This document shows, piece by piece, positions 49,834-57,859 of a DNA stretch of 64,000 nucleotides. The stretch is from assembly GCA_030066685.1 (NCBI GenBank), contig JASJBF010000019.1, forward strand, positions 1 to 64,000. The letters run 5' to 3'. A program made the translations under genes and the position numbers. The DNA is from Kiloniellales bacterium. GTDB taxonomy: Bacteria; Pseudomonadota; Alphaproteobacteria; Kiloniellales; JAKSBE01. Position 1 is the stretch's first letter. Each line of letters starts with the position of its first letter. The notes beneath the pieces were generated by a model that was given only the letters and a program-made list of their open reading frames with translations, did not search any database and was not told where the DNA came from.

Positions 49834-51446
49834 CGGGTCTCGATCCCCGGCACTTCGCCGCCTCCGGCACCCCCGAGGGCCGCGGCCAGGGCCGCCGCCT
49901 GCCGGGCCTCCGCCCGGCCCTCGCGCAGGCCCTCCACGGTCTCGCGCGGGCGCAGCCAGCGCTGCGGCAGGCCGAAGATCTCCGGCGTGTCGCGGGCGAT
50001 GGCGTCGCCGTCGAAGTGGTCCATGATCTCCGGCTGGGCCGAGACGAAGGGTGCCAGCAGCTCCACGGCCCGGGCGGCGCCCGCGGCCTCGACCTGGCGG
50101 CGGGCCTGCTCGACCGGCGAGGCGAAGGTGAAGCGCAGGCGCCGGCCCTGCAGTCGCTCGGGCCGTTCCGGGAAGGCGCCGGCGCGCTCGAGCAGCCCGA
50201 AGGCGCGCTCGACGATCACCGCCGGGTAGTCCGCCTCCAAACGGCCGAAGACCGGGCCGACCGTGCGCAAGAACTCGTCCTTGCGCTCCAGCACCTCGGT
50301 CGCGGTCATGCTCGGCGCGCCGACCGGAAGCTGCAGGACGTTGCGGAAGAAGGCCTGCCAGATCTGGTCCCGAGTGTCGTTCTGCATCTCGCGGCCGAGG
50401 GGCACGTTGGCACCGCTCTGCAGCGGCGTGACCGGCAGGCGGCCGAGGTCGCGCACGGTCTCGGCATCGAAGTAGGTGATGCCGCCGGGGAAGGTCTTGA
50501 TCGCGCCCAGCACGCTGTCGTCGGCCGCCAGCAGCGGCGGGTCGGTCGCCTTGTGGCCGGCGACCAGCAGCGTCTTGCCCATCTCCTGCAGGCTGTTGGC
50601 GTCGGGCAGGGCCAACATGGCCGGCGAACGGCCGTAGACCTCGCCCGCCGCGGTGTCCCAGCGCGGCAGGGCGAAGGGGAAGTCGTGAAAGCCGCCCTCC
50701 CCGACCAGATGCTGGGACTCGACGTCGATCACCAGCGAGGCGAAGGGCAGGTCGGCGGCGCCGGCGCGGCGGGGATCCCGTTCCCGGCGCGGGAAGAGCG
50801 CCTGGAGGAAGGCGAAGCGCTTGTCCGGCTTGGCCTCCAGTCCCTCCAGCGCCTCCAGGGTCTTGGCACCCAGGCGCGCGCGCCCGAAACGCTCGGCGGC
50901 CTGGCGGGCGCTGAGCTCCATCCGCAGGAAGAGGCTGTCGACGTCGCCCTCGGCGCCCTCGACCAGCAGGGCGTTCTTCAGCGGCACCGAGCGGAACAGC
51001 AGGCGGTCCAGGTCTCCGCCCTCGCCGATGAAGAGCACCCCGGTGCCGAAGGTCACGAGGTCGTCGTCGACCTCGGCCGTGCGCTGGACGAACTTGGCGC
51101 GGGGATCGTAGAGCGCCGACCAGAGGCGCTCCTCGGCCAGCTCGATCCAACGCTTGACCGCGTCGTCGGCCTCCAGCGCCGGATCCCGGGGCCGGAGCCG
51201 GAACCAGCGGCTGGTCTTGGGCTTGAGCAGGCCGTCGACCGCCGCCGCCAGGCCGCGCCGGGCCAGCATGGGGGTGCCGTCGAAGATCCGCTCCGTGCGC
51301 TTGCCGCCGGCAGCCTGCGTAGTGGTGAAATCGGCACGCCGCGGCAGGAAGACCTCCGCCAGGTCCTGCCAGTGGCTCTCCCAGACCCGGCGCTCCGCCT
51401 TCAAGCTCTTGTAGCGGCTCAGCAGGTCCTGAACGTCCTTGGACAA
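49830..51446 (-). CDS. Portal (head-tail connector) protein
   Basis: A 538-residue T7 gp8-like connector. The N-terminus reads LLSRYKSLKAERRVWESHWQ, DLAEVFLPRRADF, then ERIFDGTPMLARRGLAAAVD and GLLKPKTSRWFRL. The middle has YGRSPAMLALPDANSLQEMG and the end RRQVEAAGAARAVELLAPF. Length and motifs agree with the family. It forms the dodecameric entry pore for DNA packaging and ejection. Confidence 0.93.
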   Translation of the reverse strand: MSKDVQDLLSRYKSLKAERRVWESHWQDLAEVFLPRRADFTTTQAAGGKRTERIFDGTPMLARRGLAAAVDGLLKPKTSRWFRLRPRDPALEADDAVKRWIELAEERLWSALYDPRAKFVQRTAEVDDDLVTFGTGVLFIGEGGDLDRLLFRSVPLKNALLVEGAEGDVDSLFLRMELSARQAAERFGRARLGAKTLEALEGLEAKPDKRFAFLQALFPRRERDPRRAGAADLPFASLVIDVESQHLVGEGGFHDFPFALPRWDTAAGEVYGRSPAMLALPDANSLQEMGKTLLVAGHKATDPPLLAADDSVLGAIKTFPGGITYFDAETVRDLGRLPVTPLQSGANVPLGREMQNDTRDQIWQAFFRNVLQLPVGAPSMTATEVLERKDEFLRTVGPVFGRLEADYPAVIVERAFGLLERAGAFPERPERLQGRRLRFTFASPVEQARRQVEAAGAARAVELLAPFVSAQPEIMDHFDGDAIARDTPEIFGLPQRWLRPRETVEGLREGRAEARQAAALAAALGGAGGGEVPGIETR

Positions 51447-51477
51447 AGTCCTCTCCTCGTCTGTGGGTGTCGCCCGG

Positions 51478-51744
51478 CTACTGCCCGAGCAGGGTCTTGC
51501 GCCGGTCCGGAACGGGCGCGGTGTCGCCCAGGCTGCTGGTCAGGATCGTGCCGGGCAGGCCGCGGCGCCGCCGGCGCTCCAGGCGCTCGCGCCGGCGCGT
51601 CTCCTCCACTGCCGGATCGTCCGGCTCCGGCGGCGGCGGTGGCGGCGGCGGCGGGGGCGGTGGCTTGGGCGGATCGAAGACCGACTTGAAGCGGCGGCGG
51701 TCGAACCACGGGCTTTCCAGCCCGGCGATGTGGCGTCGGAACAT
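51478..51744 (-). CDS. Proline-run phage protein near portal
   Basis: An 88-residue protein with a 12-proline run at about residues 28-39. The C-terminus GTILTSSLGDTAPVPDRRKT, LLGQ is a motif repeatedly found in small proteins encoded next to portal genes in alphaproteobacterial phages. The polyproline stretch will need EF-P for translation. Function unknown. Confidence 0.7.
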   Translation of the reverse strand: MFRRHIAGLESPWFDRRRFKSVFDPPKPPPPPPPPPPPPEPDDPAVEETRRRERLERRRRRGLPGTILTSSLGDTAPVPDRRKTLLGQ

Positions 51745-51782
51745 GCGGGGTCTCCGGTTGAGGATGGAGGAAGTTCGGGCGG

Positions 51783-52658
51783 TCAGCCGCTGCAGCCCTC
51801 GGCCGGCGGCAGGGGCTTCAGGCCGTTCAAGGCGGCGACCGCCGGCCAGTAGAGGCTGAAGCGGAGCTGGCAGTCGAAGAAGGCGCGGCGAAAGTCCTCG
51901 CGGCCCGGCCGACTCTCAGGCCAGGCGAGCTCGAGGAAGCGCTCGGCCTGGGTCAGGTTACCGCCGTAGACCAGCTCGAGCATGACCGTCCAGAGGCCGC
52001 TGTCGAGCGGGTAGCGGGGGTCCCGGTCCCAGCCCTCGCCCCGGCGCAGCGCCTGGGCGCGGCGCTGCAGGCGGGCCTCGCCGAGCGCCGGCTGGCGCAT
52101 CAGCTCCGGCGCCGCCTGGTAGCGGCCGTCCCGGAAGTCGAGGACCACCCGCGGCGCCGGAGACCTGGCGAAGGGCGCCCGCCAGTAGGCGAAGATGTTG
52201 TCGCGCAGCTCGATCTCCAGCGCCGGGTCGCCGTCGGCCTGACGGAACAGCGGCAGGTGCTTGCCGGCGTCAAGACGGTTCAGCACCGCGAAATCGGGCC
52301 CGAGCCGCAGGACATAGACCTGGATGCAACAGTGCGCCCCGCCGGAATCGCCGTAGACCACGGCGTCGGGCTGGCCGTCGCCGGTGACGTCCCAGCCCGG
52401 CGGCAGCGGATCACGCCCGCCGCCGGCGGCCAGCAGGGCCGGCGCGACCTCGATCCTCCGGTCCTCGGTGGCGAAGACCTCGGTGCCGTCGCGAAGGAGC
52501 CTTAGGCGCTGGCCCGGCCCCTCGGCCGCGGCGCAAAGCTCGAAGCGATAGGCGCCGACCTGCGACACCGGGCGGCACGCCGCGGCCGCCGCCGGGCCCG
52601 GTGCCGCCGCGCAGGCCGCCGCCAGGACAAGGCTGATCAGACCGAAACGTCGCCGCAT
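51783..52658 (-). CDS. Exported protein with FG-GAP-like D-rich motif
   Basis: A 291-residue protein with an alanine-rich signal peptide (about 1-26). The segment WDVTGDGQPDAVVYGDSGGA resembles a calcium-binding FG-GAP/VCBS loop, followed by HCCIQVYVLRL with a vicinal cysteine pair. The C-terminus (RRAFFDCQLRFSLYWPAVAA) resembles a family of uncharacterised secreted proteins. It is a cellular-looking gene inside the packaging/head module. Confidence 0.7.
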   Translation of the reverse strand: MRRRFGLISLVLAAACAAAPGPAAAAACRPVSQVGAYRFELCAAAEGPGQRLRLLRDGTEVFATEDRRIEVAPALLAAGGGRDPLPPGWDVTGDGQPDAVVYGDSGGAHCCIQVYVLRLGPDFAVLNRLDAGKHLPLFRQADGDPALEIELRDNIFAYWRAPFARSPAPRVVLDFRDGRYQAAPELMRQPALGEARLQRRAQALRRGEGWDRDPRYPLDSGLWTVMLELVYGGNLTQAERFLELAWPESRPGREDFRRAFFDCQLRFSLYWPAVAALNGLKPLPPAEGCSG

Positions 52659-52743
52659 GCTGCGCGCCTCGCATCGCCGGCTAAGAGACCAGGATCATAG
52701 CAGGCTGCGGCCGGACGCGGCCCGCTTCTGCAGCCCTTCTGGC

Positions 52744-53106
52744 TCAAGCCGCCGTGAGGAGGCGATAGAGTTGCCAGGGGGTCCAGATCCACCAGCGCTG
52801 GACCCCGAGGAGCCGCTTCGCGGTCTCGACGCAGGAGAACCAGACCGGCGCCAGGTCGCGCCGCGGCGGCCGGCGGACCTCGGTCTCGACCACGGTCAGG
52901 CCGGCGCCGCGGTAGAAGCCGGCGAGGTCATAGGCCGGCGGCGCCACCAGCTCGACCACGGTGCGGTGCGCCTGGGCGTCGATCCGCAGCCAGCCGGCCT
53001 CGGTCTCCAGGACCGCGAAGCAGTGGCGGAAGCCGGGCCGGTGGCCGCAGAAGAGGCTCACGGCCAAGCCCCGCCCGGCGCCGTGAAAGACCGCGAGCGC
53101 GCGCAA
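52744..53106 (-). CDS. Phage-associated protein of the TPWQLY type
   Basis: A 120-residue protein. I place the start at TTG 53106, because AGAGGAG lies 8 bases upstream. It reads LFCGHRPGFRHCFAVLETEA, then GWLRIDAQAHRTVVELVA and ends SCVETAKRLLGVQRWWIWTP plus WQLYRLL. The H-C-F, D and C-V-E pattern suggests a papain-like or transglutaminase-like fold. Comparable small genes sit by the terminase or portal in alphaproteobacterial phages. Function unknown. Confidence 0.6.
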   Translation of the reverse strand: MRALAVFHGAGRGLAVSLFCGHRPGFRHCFAVLETEAGWLRIDAQAHRTVVELVAPPAYDLAGFYRGAGLTVVETEVRRPPRRDLAPVWFSCVETAKRLLGVQRWWIWTPWQLYRLLTAA

Positions 53107-53141
53107 GGGTTCTGCTCCTCTTTGATATCGGGCGAGCCCAG

Positions 53142-54008
53142 TCAGAAGCCGCGCAGGGGCAGCTCGGGCGGGCGCTGCAGCCAGTTGTCCTCGAGGTAGC
53201 GGGCGCCGCCGTCGATCACGTGCAGGGTGTAGGCGTGGCGCGAGCGCGGTGAGCGGTTGGGCGCGCTCCAGTGGGGCAGCCGGCCGTGGAGGACCACCAT
53301 CGTTCCCTTGCGGACCTCCAGCGGCCGCCCGGCCGCGAGGTCGAAGGGGCTGTCGTCCAGGACCTCCATCACCAGGCCAGCTTCGGCATCGCGGCGGTAG
53401 AGGCTCTTGAGGCCGCCCCTCTGGCCGCCGGGCAGCGCCCAGAGGCAGCCGTTGTCCCGGTCGGCGTCCTCCAGGGCGAACCACAGGCCCAGGACCGAGC
53501 TGGGCTCGGTGCGCAGGAAGGTGGCGTCCTGGTGCGGCACCACCTCGCCGCCGATGCCCGGCTGCTTGAAGATGTACATGGACTGCAGCAGCCGCGGCTC
53601 CGCCAGGCCAAGGTCGGCGACCGCGGCGGCGACCTTCGGGTCGCGCGAGAAGCGATCAAAGACCGGGTCCAGGTCGTGCAGGGCGTGGCCCAGCTTGTTG
53701 AGCGCCCGTGCCTTCGGCACGGTCAGCTTTCCGGCGGCATCGAAGGCCTCCTCTTCGAAGAAGAAGCCGATCCCACCGCCCGAGCCGAGAAAGTAGGCGT
53801 CCCGGTCCTGGACCCGGGAGGTCGTCGAGAAGACCGAGCGCAGGGCCTCGTCGTCGAAGTTCGCCACCAAAGCCTCGGCCCGGGCCCGCAGCTCGTCGCA
53901 GGCCTCGGGCGCGACAAAGCGCTCCAGGACAAGGAATCCGTCCTCGCGATAATCCTCGATCTGTTGGGCGGTCAGCACGCGCACCTGATGGTGGTTCGAC
54001 TCCGACAC
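53142..54008 (-). CDS. Phytanoyl-CoA dioxygenase family protein
   Basis: About 288 residues. It has the PhyH fold: ALTAQQ-like start (VLTAQQIEDYREDGFLVLER), the Fe(II)-binding H-x-D in VPHQDATFLRTEPSSVLGLW, and the distal region HGRLPHWSAPNRSPRSRHAY with the 2-oxoglutarate-binding arginine. It hydroxylates an unknown substrate using oxygen and 2-oxoglutarate. A GTG at 54008 behind GGGAG is the likely start; the longer frame runs into a dispersed repeat. This metabolic gene splits the terminase genes from the rest of the head module. Confidence 0.85.
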   Translation of the reverse strand: MSESNHHQVRVLTAQQIEDYREDGFLVLERFVAPEACDELRARAEALVANFDDEALRSVFSTTSRVQDRDAYFLGSGGGIGFFFEEEAFDAAGKLTVPKARALNKLGHALHDLDPVFDRFSRDPKVAAAVADLGLAEPRLLQSMYIFKQPGIGGEVVPHQDATFLRTEPSSVLGLWFALEDADRDNGCLWALPGGQRGGLKSLYRRDAEAGLVMEVLDDSPFDLAAGRPLEVRKGTMVVLHGRLPHWSAPNRSPRSRHAYTLHVIDGGARYLEDNWLQRPPELPLRGF

Positions 54009-54025
54009 TTGGCTCCCACTCGCTG

Positions 54026-54115
54026 TCATGGCCGGGCTCGACCCGGCCATCCATGGTGCCGCTTGCGCGATGGATGTCCGGATCGAGTCCGGGCATGGCA
54101 GTCCAGGGAAGGCTG
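54026..54115. repeat. Dispersed palindromic intergenic repeat, copy 2
   Basis: CTGTCATGGCCGGGCTCGAC, CCGGCCATCCATGGTGCCGC, then GATGTCCGGATCGAGTCCGG. This is the same repeat family as 29446-29522. It sits exactly between the terminase gene and the inserted dioxygenase gene. Confidence 0.75.
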
Positions 54116-54195
54116 CCCCAGACGAGAATGCAAGCGACCTGGTCGCACCCTCGGATCGATACCCAATCAGACCCGTTTGAACACGGCCCGCCACC

Positions 54196-55755
54196 CTACC
54201 AGCCGTGGACCCGGTAGTCGCCTTCGGCGCGGGGCGGCCGGGTCCGGGCGGCGTCGCGGCGGCGCAGGGGTTCGGCGTGGGTCAGGGCGGCGGCGTCGCC
54301 GGCGTCGGGTGAGAAGCCCAGGCGCTTCCGGATCTCTTCCTTGCGCTCCAGGAGCAGGCGGCCGCTGGAATCGAAGCTGTAGCCCGGGGCGCAGAGGTGC
54401 CGGTGCAGCTCCTCGTCGTCGACCAGGTCGCAGCCGCCCGCCTCGCGCAGGTGGTCCCGCAGGGCGGCCCAGATCTCGGCCCGGCGGTTGGCGAAGGCTT
54501 CGGGATCGCGGGCCCGGCCGCCGAATTCCACGGCCGAGACCAGGCGCCGGTAGCCCAGCTCCTTGAGCCGGTCGTAGACCGCCGCGCCGTAGCCGCCGGT
54601 GGCGTCGATAAAGACCCGGTCGGGGCGCAGGCGCTCGATCTCCCCGGCCAGGATCCCGGCGACCTCCATCAGGTCGGGGCTGTCGATCGTCCGGTTCGCC
54701 CGGTGGCCGTAGTGCCGGCCCCGGCGGTCGAGGATCCGGGTCTTGTCGCCGCCGCCCCGGGCGACGTCGACGCCCAGGACCAGTGGCGTGGCCGGGCCGG
54801 GCGCCGGCAGCGACTGCTGCCGGGCCCGCAGCACCAGGTCCGAGGCTATCAGGCTGTCGCCGCCGCCGGACTGGAAGGCGTCCTGGGCGGTCGCCGGATA
54901 CTCCTGGTGGAACTTCCAGCAGATCGCCTCGGGATCGGCGGCCAGGGCCACGGCGAGCTCGCGGTTCTTGGCGTAGGCCCAGTAGGTCTGTTCCAGGGAC
55001 AGGCCGTGCAGATCCCGGTAGGCGCCGAAGGCCGGCGGCGGGGTCCAGCCCGCGGGGGCGGGCCTCGCGTAGTCGGCGTGCCAGAACCAGGGGATGAAGA
55101 CCAGCTCGAAGTCGCCCACGCCCCGCTCGGCCGCCCGGCAGAGGTCGTAGAAGACCCCGCCCAGGCCGTTGGCGGTCGATTCCAGGATCACCTCGGTGCC
55201 CTCGGCGTCGGGCACCGCCTGGAGGATGCCGGCGGCGTGCTCCTCGGCCCGGGGCCAGAAGGCGACCTCGGAGCCGTGGAAGCACTGGATGGTCTCGGAA
55301 CGCCCCACCCCGGCGGCCGAGGCCGTGCCGACCCGGTAGCCGGAGTCCAGCTCGGAGAAATGCAGCTCCTTGGCGTTGCTGGTGCCCAGGACAGGCCGGA
55401 CCGGCGCCGGGCAGTGCTCCTGGAAGCGCTTGGCGATGGCGAAGAGGGTGTCGGTCGCCTGGTTGCGATGGGTCAGGATGAAGGCCTGCAGCCCGTGGCC
55501 GTGGGTCACGCGCCAGAAGAAGCGCCCGGCGACGTAGGTGGACACGCCGGGCTGCCGGGCCTTGAGGACCAGGACCCGGACCCGCCCGCGGGCGCGCCTC
55601 TGGGCCTCGATCCGGGCGTGCAGGCGCCGCTGCACGCCGTTCAGCGCGAAGGGCCGCAGGCCGCCGGACTTGGGCCGGATCTTGAGACAGCGCGCGGCGT
55701 AGTGGGAAAAGTCGTCCTTGAGGCGCTGCCGGATCGCCCGCTCGCGCGGCTCCAT
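54196..55755 (-). CDS. Terminase large subunit
   Basis: A 519-residue packaging motor. ATPase domain: Walker A-type VLVLKARQPGVSTYVAGRFF (about residues 60-80), RNQATDTLFAIAKRFQEHC, Walker B EVILESTANGLGG. Nuclease domain: LVLGVDVARGGGDKTRILDR and PDRVFIDATGGYGAAVYDRL supply the RNase H-like aspartates. The start at ATG 55755 directly follows the small-subunit gene. Both enzymatic halves look intact. It cuts and pumps DNA into proheads. Confidence 0.93.
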   Translation of the reverse strand: MEPRERAIRQRLKDDFSHYAARCLKIRPKSGGLRPFALNGVQRRLHARIEAQRRARGRVRVLVLKARQPGVSTYVAGRFFWRVTHGHGLQAFILTHRNQATDTLFAIAKRFQEHCPAPVRPVLGTSNAKELHFSELDSGYRVGTASAAGVGRSETIQCFHGSEVAFWPRAEEHAAGILQAVPDAEGTEVILESTANGLGGVFYDLCRAAERGVGDFELVFIPWFWHADYARPAPAGWTPPPAFGAYRDLHGLSLEQTYWAYAKNRELAVALAADPEAICWKFHQEYPATAQDAFQSGGGDSLIASDLVLRARQQSLPAPGPATPLVLGVDVARGGGDKTRILDRRGRHYGHRANRTIDSPDLMEVAGILAGEIERLRPDRVFIDATGGYGAAVYDRLKELGYRRLVSAVEFGGRARDPEAFANRRAEIWAALRDHLREAGGCDLVDDEELHRHLCAPGYSFDSSGRLLLERKEEIRKRLGFSPDAGDAAALTHAEPLRRRDAARTRPPRAEGDYRVHGW

Positions 55756-55772
55756 GGCTCCGGGGTCCCGTC

Positions 55773-56003
55773 CTAGGCCAGCGCGTCCAGGGCCTCTTCC
55801 TGGCGGATGCCCGGATCGTCCTGGGTCGCCACCGTCGCCCGGGCATGGCAGTAGGGCGCGGCGCGCTCGGCCGCCCACTTGCGATCGGCCAGGTTGGCGG
55901 TCTCGTCGCGCAGCAGCGCCAGCATGAAGTCCAGGGGCAGCATGGCGGCCCCGGTCTCCGGCGCCGACGGGCGCAGGGGCCCCGGGATGGGATCCTTTGG
56001 CAT
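55773..56003 (-). CDS. Terminase small subunit-like protein
   Basis: A 76-residue protein: LDFMLALLRDETANLADRKW, AAERAAPYCHARATVA. The 'L.(F/Y)ML...RD..A....R...A..AAPY.H.R' pattern occurs in small proteins directly upstream of large terminase genes in alphaproteobacterial phages and in gene transfer agents. It ends 18 bases before the large-subunit start. The palindromic operator-like site lies about 75 bases upstream. Confidence 0.75.
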   Translation of the reverse strand: MPKDPIPGPLRPSAPETGAAMLPLDFMLALLRDETANLADRKWAAERAAPYCHARATVATQDDPGIRQEEALDALA

Positions 56004-56077
56004 TCACGACCCTCGAAAAGCCGAAACCAAAAAGAAAAGGCCCGCCGGCTGGGGAGCGCGGCGGGCGCACGAATTCA

Positions 56078-56089
56078 TCGTACGTACGA
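56078..56089. promoter_or_regulatory. Putative phage repressor operator upstream of terminase genes
   Basis: TCGTACGTACGA is a perfect 12-base palindrome embedded in an AT-rich patch (AATTCATCG...CGAAATTGTCATAA). It lies 75 bases upstream of the small terminase start. The same TCGTAC half-site occurs at the repressor promoter (62190-62257) and at the early gene (63118-63144). This supports joint control by the S24 repressor. Confidence 0.7.
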
Positions 56090-56323
56090 AATTGTCATAA
56101 AACGGCGTCCCTGTCAAGCCGGGACGACGGAGTCTCTTCGCGCGCCCGGCCGCCGGGACCTGCCGCCGCCGTCGGGCGGAGCGGGAGCGGGCCGCCGCGC
56201 TCCGTCGTCCAAATCCCGTTTTTGTCACAGCGGCGGCCCGGATCTCGCCGAAGCCTGTGAAACAGACCACTTGGAAACCATGGGAAGCCGCGGTTCGCCT
56301 GGGCTTGGGGAAACGTCGCCGCG

Positions 56324-56338
56324 TTAAGGCTTTGTTAA
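56324..56338. promoter_or_regulatory. CtrA-like TTAA-N7-TTAA element
   Basis: TTAAGGCTTTGTTAA lies 66 bases ahead of the terminator at 56404. It may drive a short plus-strand RNA. Confidence 0.4.
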
Positions 56339-56403
56339 GACCCTGGGGCCAAATTGTGTCACGGAGCCGTTAGCGCTCCCCTCTCCTACCTCTGCTATTG
56401 TGC

Positions 56404-56438
56404 GAAACCCCGCTCTGCCCGAGCGGGGTTTCTTTTTT
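56404..56438 (+). terminator. Strong Rho-independent terminator
   Basis: GAAACCCCGCT-CTGCCCG-AGCGGGGTTTC followed by TTTTTT. It lies on the plus strand with no coding gene directly upstream, so it ends an unannotated transcript or blocks antisense reading. Confidence 0.85.
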
Positions 56439-56572
56439 CGGCCGCCGCCAGTGCCCTCGGCCAGCAGCCGCCCGCGGTGCCCGGCCGCCCCCGGCCGACC
56501 TCCGGGAGGGATAAGGGGCCGGGCCGCAGCGGCGTCACCGCCCGCGGGAAACCCCGCGCCGTGGCCACGGCA

Positions 56573-56587
56573 TTAAGCCATGCTTAA
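56573..56587. promoter_or_regulatory. Palindromic CtrA-like element before DUF2336 gene
   Basis: TTAAGCCATGCTTAA, inside the larger palindrome GGCATTAAGCC/GGCTTAATGCC-type sequence. It is 105 bases upstream of the DUF2336 start and fits TTAA-N7-TTAA. Confidence 0.45.
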
Positions 56588-56691
56588 TGCCTCAAGCCGC
56601 ATGATGCCGTTAGCCATAAATGCGTAATTCTATTTATCTAGACCAGCCCGTGCCGCCGGTTGGTTCCCCTGCGCAGATCAGCGGATAGCAG

Positions 56692-57828
56692 ATGAACAGC
56701 TCCGTCGCGCTTTCCAAGGATTCCGTCAAGCGGCTCCTGTCCGACCCTTCGCCGAAGGGCCGGGCCGAGACCGCGGCCAGCGTCGCCAAGGCGCTGTCCT
56801 TCGGCAGCCTCGGCCGGGCCGAGCGTCAGCTGGCCGGCGAGATCCTCGAGCTCCTGGCCCGCGACCTGGAGGTCGCGGTCCGGCAGGCGGTCGCGGAGCA
56901 CGCCAAGTCCTGCCCCTTCCTGCCGCGCAACGTCGCCTGCCGCCTGGCGGCCGACGTCGAGGCGGTCGCCCTGCCGCTGATCCGCTATTCCAGCGTCCTG
57001 ACCGACGACGATCTGATCGCCGTGATCGAGGCCGGCACCGCCACCAAGCTGGCCGCCGTTGCCGCGCGCGACGACGTGACCTCCCGGGTCTCCGATGCGC
57101 TGATCGCCACCCGGGACGAGAGCGCGGTCAGGGTCTTGCTCGGCAACGACGGTGCCCGGATCTCGGAGACGGGCTACGGCCGGGTGATCGCCGATTTCGG
57201 CGCGCTGCGCGACATCCAGGAACTGCTCGTCGCCAGGCCGATGCTGCCGCTCTCGGTGACCGAGCGGCTGATCGCGGTGATCGCCGAGGACCTCTACGAG
57301 GAGCTGATCAGCCGGCAGGAGCTGCCGCCGGAGATCGCCGCGGAGCTGATCCGGCAGGGCAGCGAGAAGACCCTGGCCCAGGCGGCCAAGGCCGAAGGCT
57401 CGGAGGGCCAGGCGCGCGAACTGGCGAAGCGGCTGAAGGCCCAGAACCGCTTGACCCCGACCCTGCTGCTGCGCGCGCTCTGCCTCGGCGACCTGCGCTT
57501 CTTCGAGGCCGCGATGGCCCTGCAGGCCGGAATTCCGTTCGCCAGCGCCCACACCGTCCTCCAGGACGGCGGCCCGGAGGGCTTCCGCAAGCTTTACCGC
57601 AAGACCGGCCTGCCCGAGCCGCTGCTCAGGCCCTTCCTGATCGCGATCGAGCTGATCCAGGAAGTCGGCTGGGAAAAGGCCCAGACCTGGCGCCTGCAGT
57701 ACACCCACGTCATGCTCGAGCGCCTGTCGTCGGAGATCGAGACCAGCGTCGGGTCCGAGCTGGAGGCGGTCATGGCCTCCGTGAGCCGGCTCCTGACCCG
57801 CGACCAGAGCCGGACCGCGCTCAATTAG
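56692..57828 (+). CDS. DUF2336 family protein
   Basis: A 378-residue all-helical protein. KDSVKRLLSDPSPKGRAETA and ILELLARDLEVAVRQAVAEH open it. The middle has PLIRYSSVLTDDDLIAVIEA and ISETGYGRVIADFGALRDIQ, the marks of this alphaproteobacterial family with HEAT-like repeats. Function is unknown; members are often near signalling genes, and here a histidine kinase is next door, convergent. Confidence 0.88.
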   Translation: MNSSVALSKDSVKRLLSDPSPKGRAETAASVAKALSFGSLGRAERQLAGEILELLARDLEVAVRQAVAEHAKSCPFLPRNVACRLAADVEAVALPLIRYSSVLTDDDLIAVIEAGTATKLAAVAARDDVTSRVSDALIATRDESAVRVLLGNDGARISETGYGRVIADFGALRDIQELLVARPMLPLSVTERLIAVIAEDLYEELISRQELPPEIAAELIRQGSEKTLAQAAKAEGSEGQARELAKRLKAQNRLTPTLLLRALCLGDLRFFEAAMALQAGIPFASAHTVLQDGGPEGFRKLYRKTGLPEPLLRPFLIAIELIQEVGWEKAQTWRLQYTHVMLERLSSEIETSVGSELEAVMASVSRLLTRDQSRTALN

Positions 57829-57859
57829 CCGCCCGCCCGGTCAGGCGGCGGCGCGGCCG

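Larger units (their letters stand above)
56004..56691. other. Regulatory intergenic region between terminase and DUF2336 genes
   Basis: This 688-base region holds, from left to right, a TCGTACGTACGA palindrome, two TTAA-N7-TTAA elements, a strong plus-strand terminator and an AT-rich zone ahead of the DUF2336 gene. No protein-like frame is convincing. Confidence 0.6.

Noticed and set aside
56404-56438. Hairpin considered as part of a tRNA or attachment site
   Set aside because: There is no cloverleaf or T-loop sequence; the stem and T6 tail are those of a terminator.
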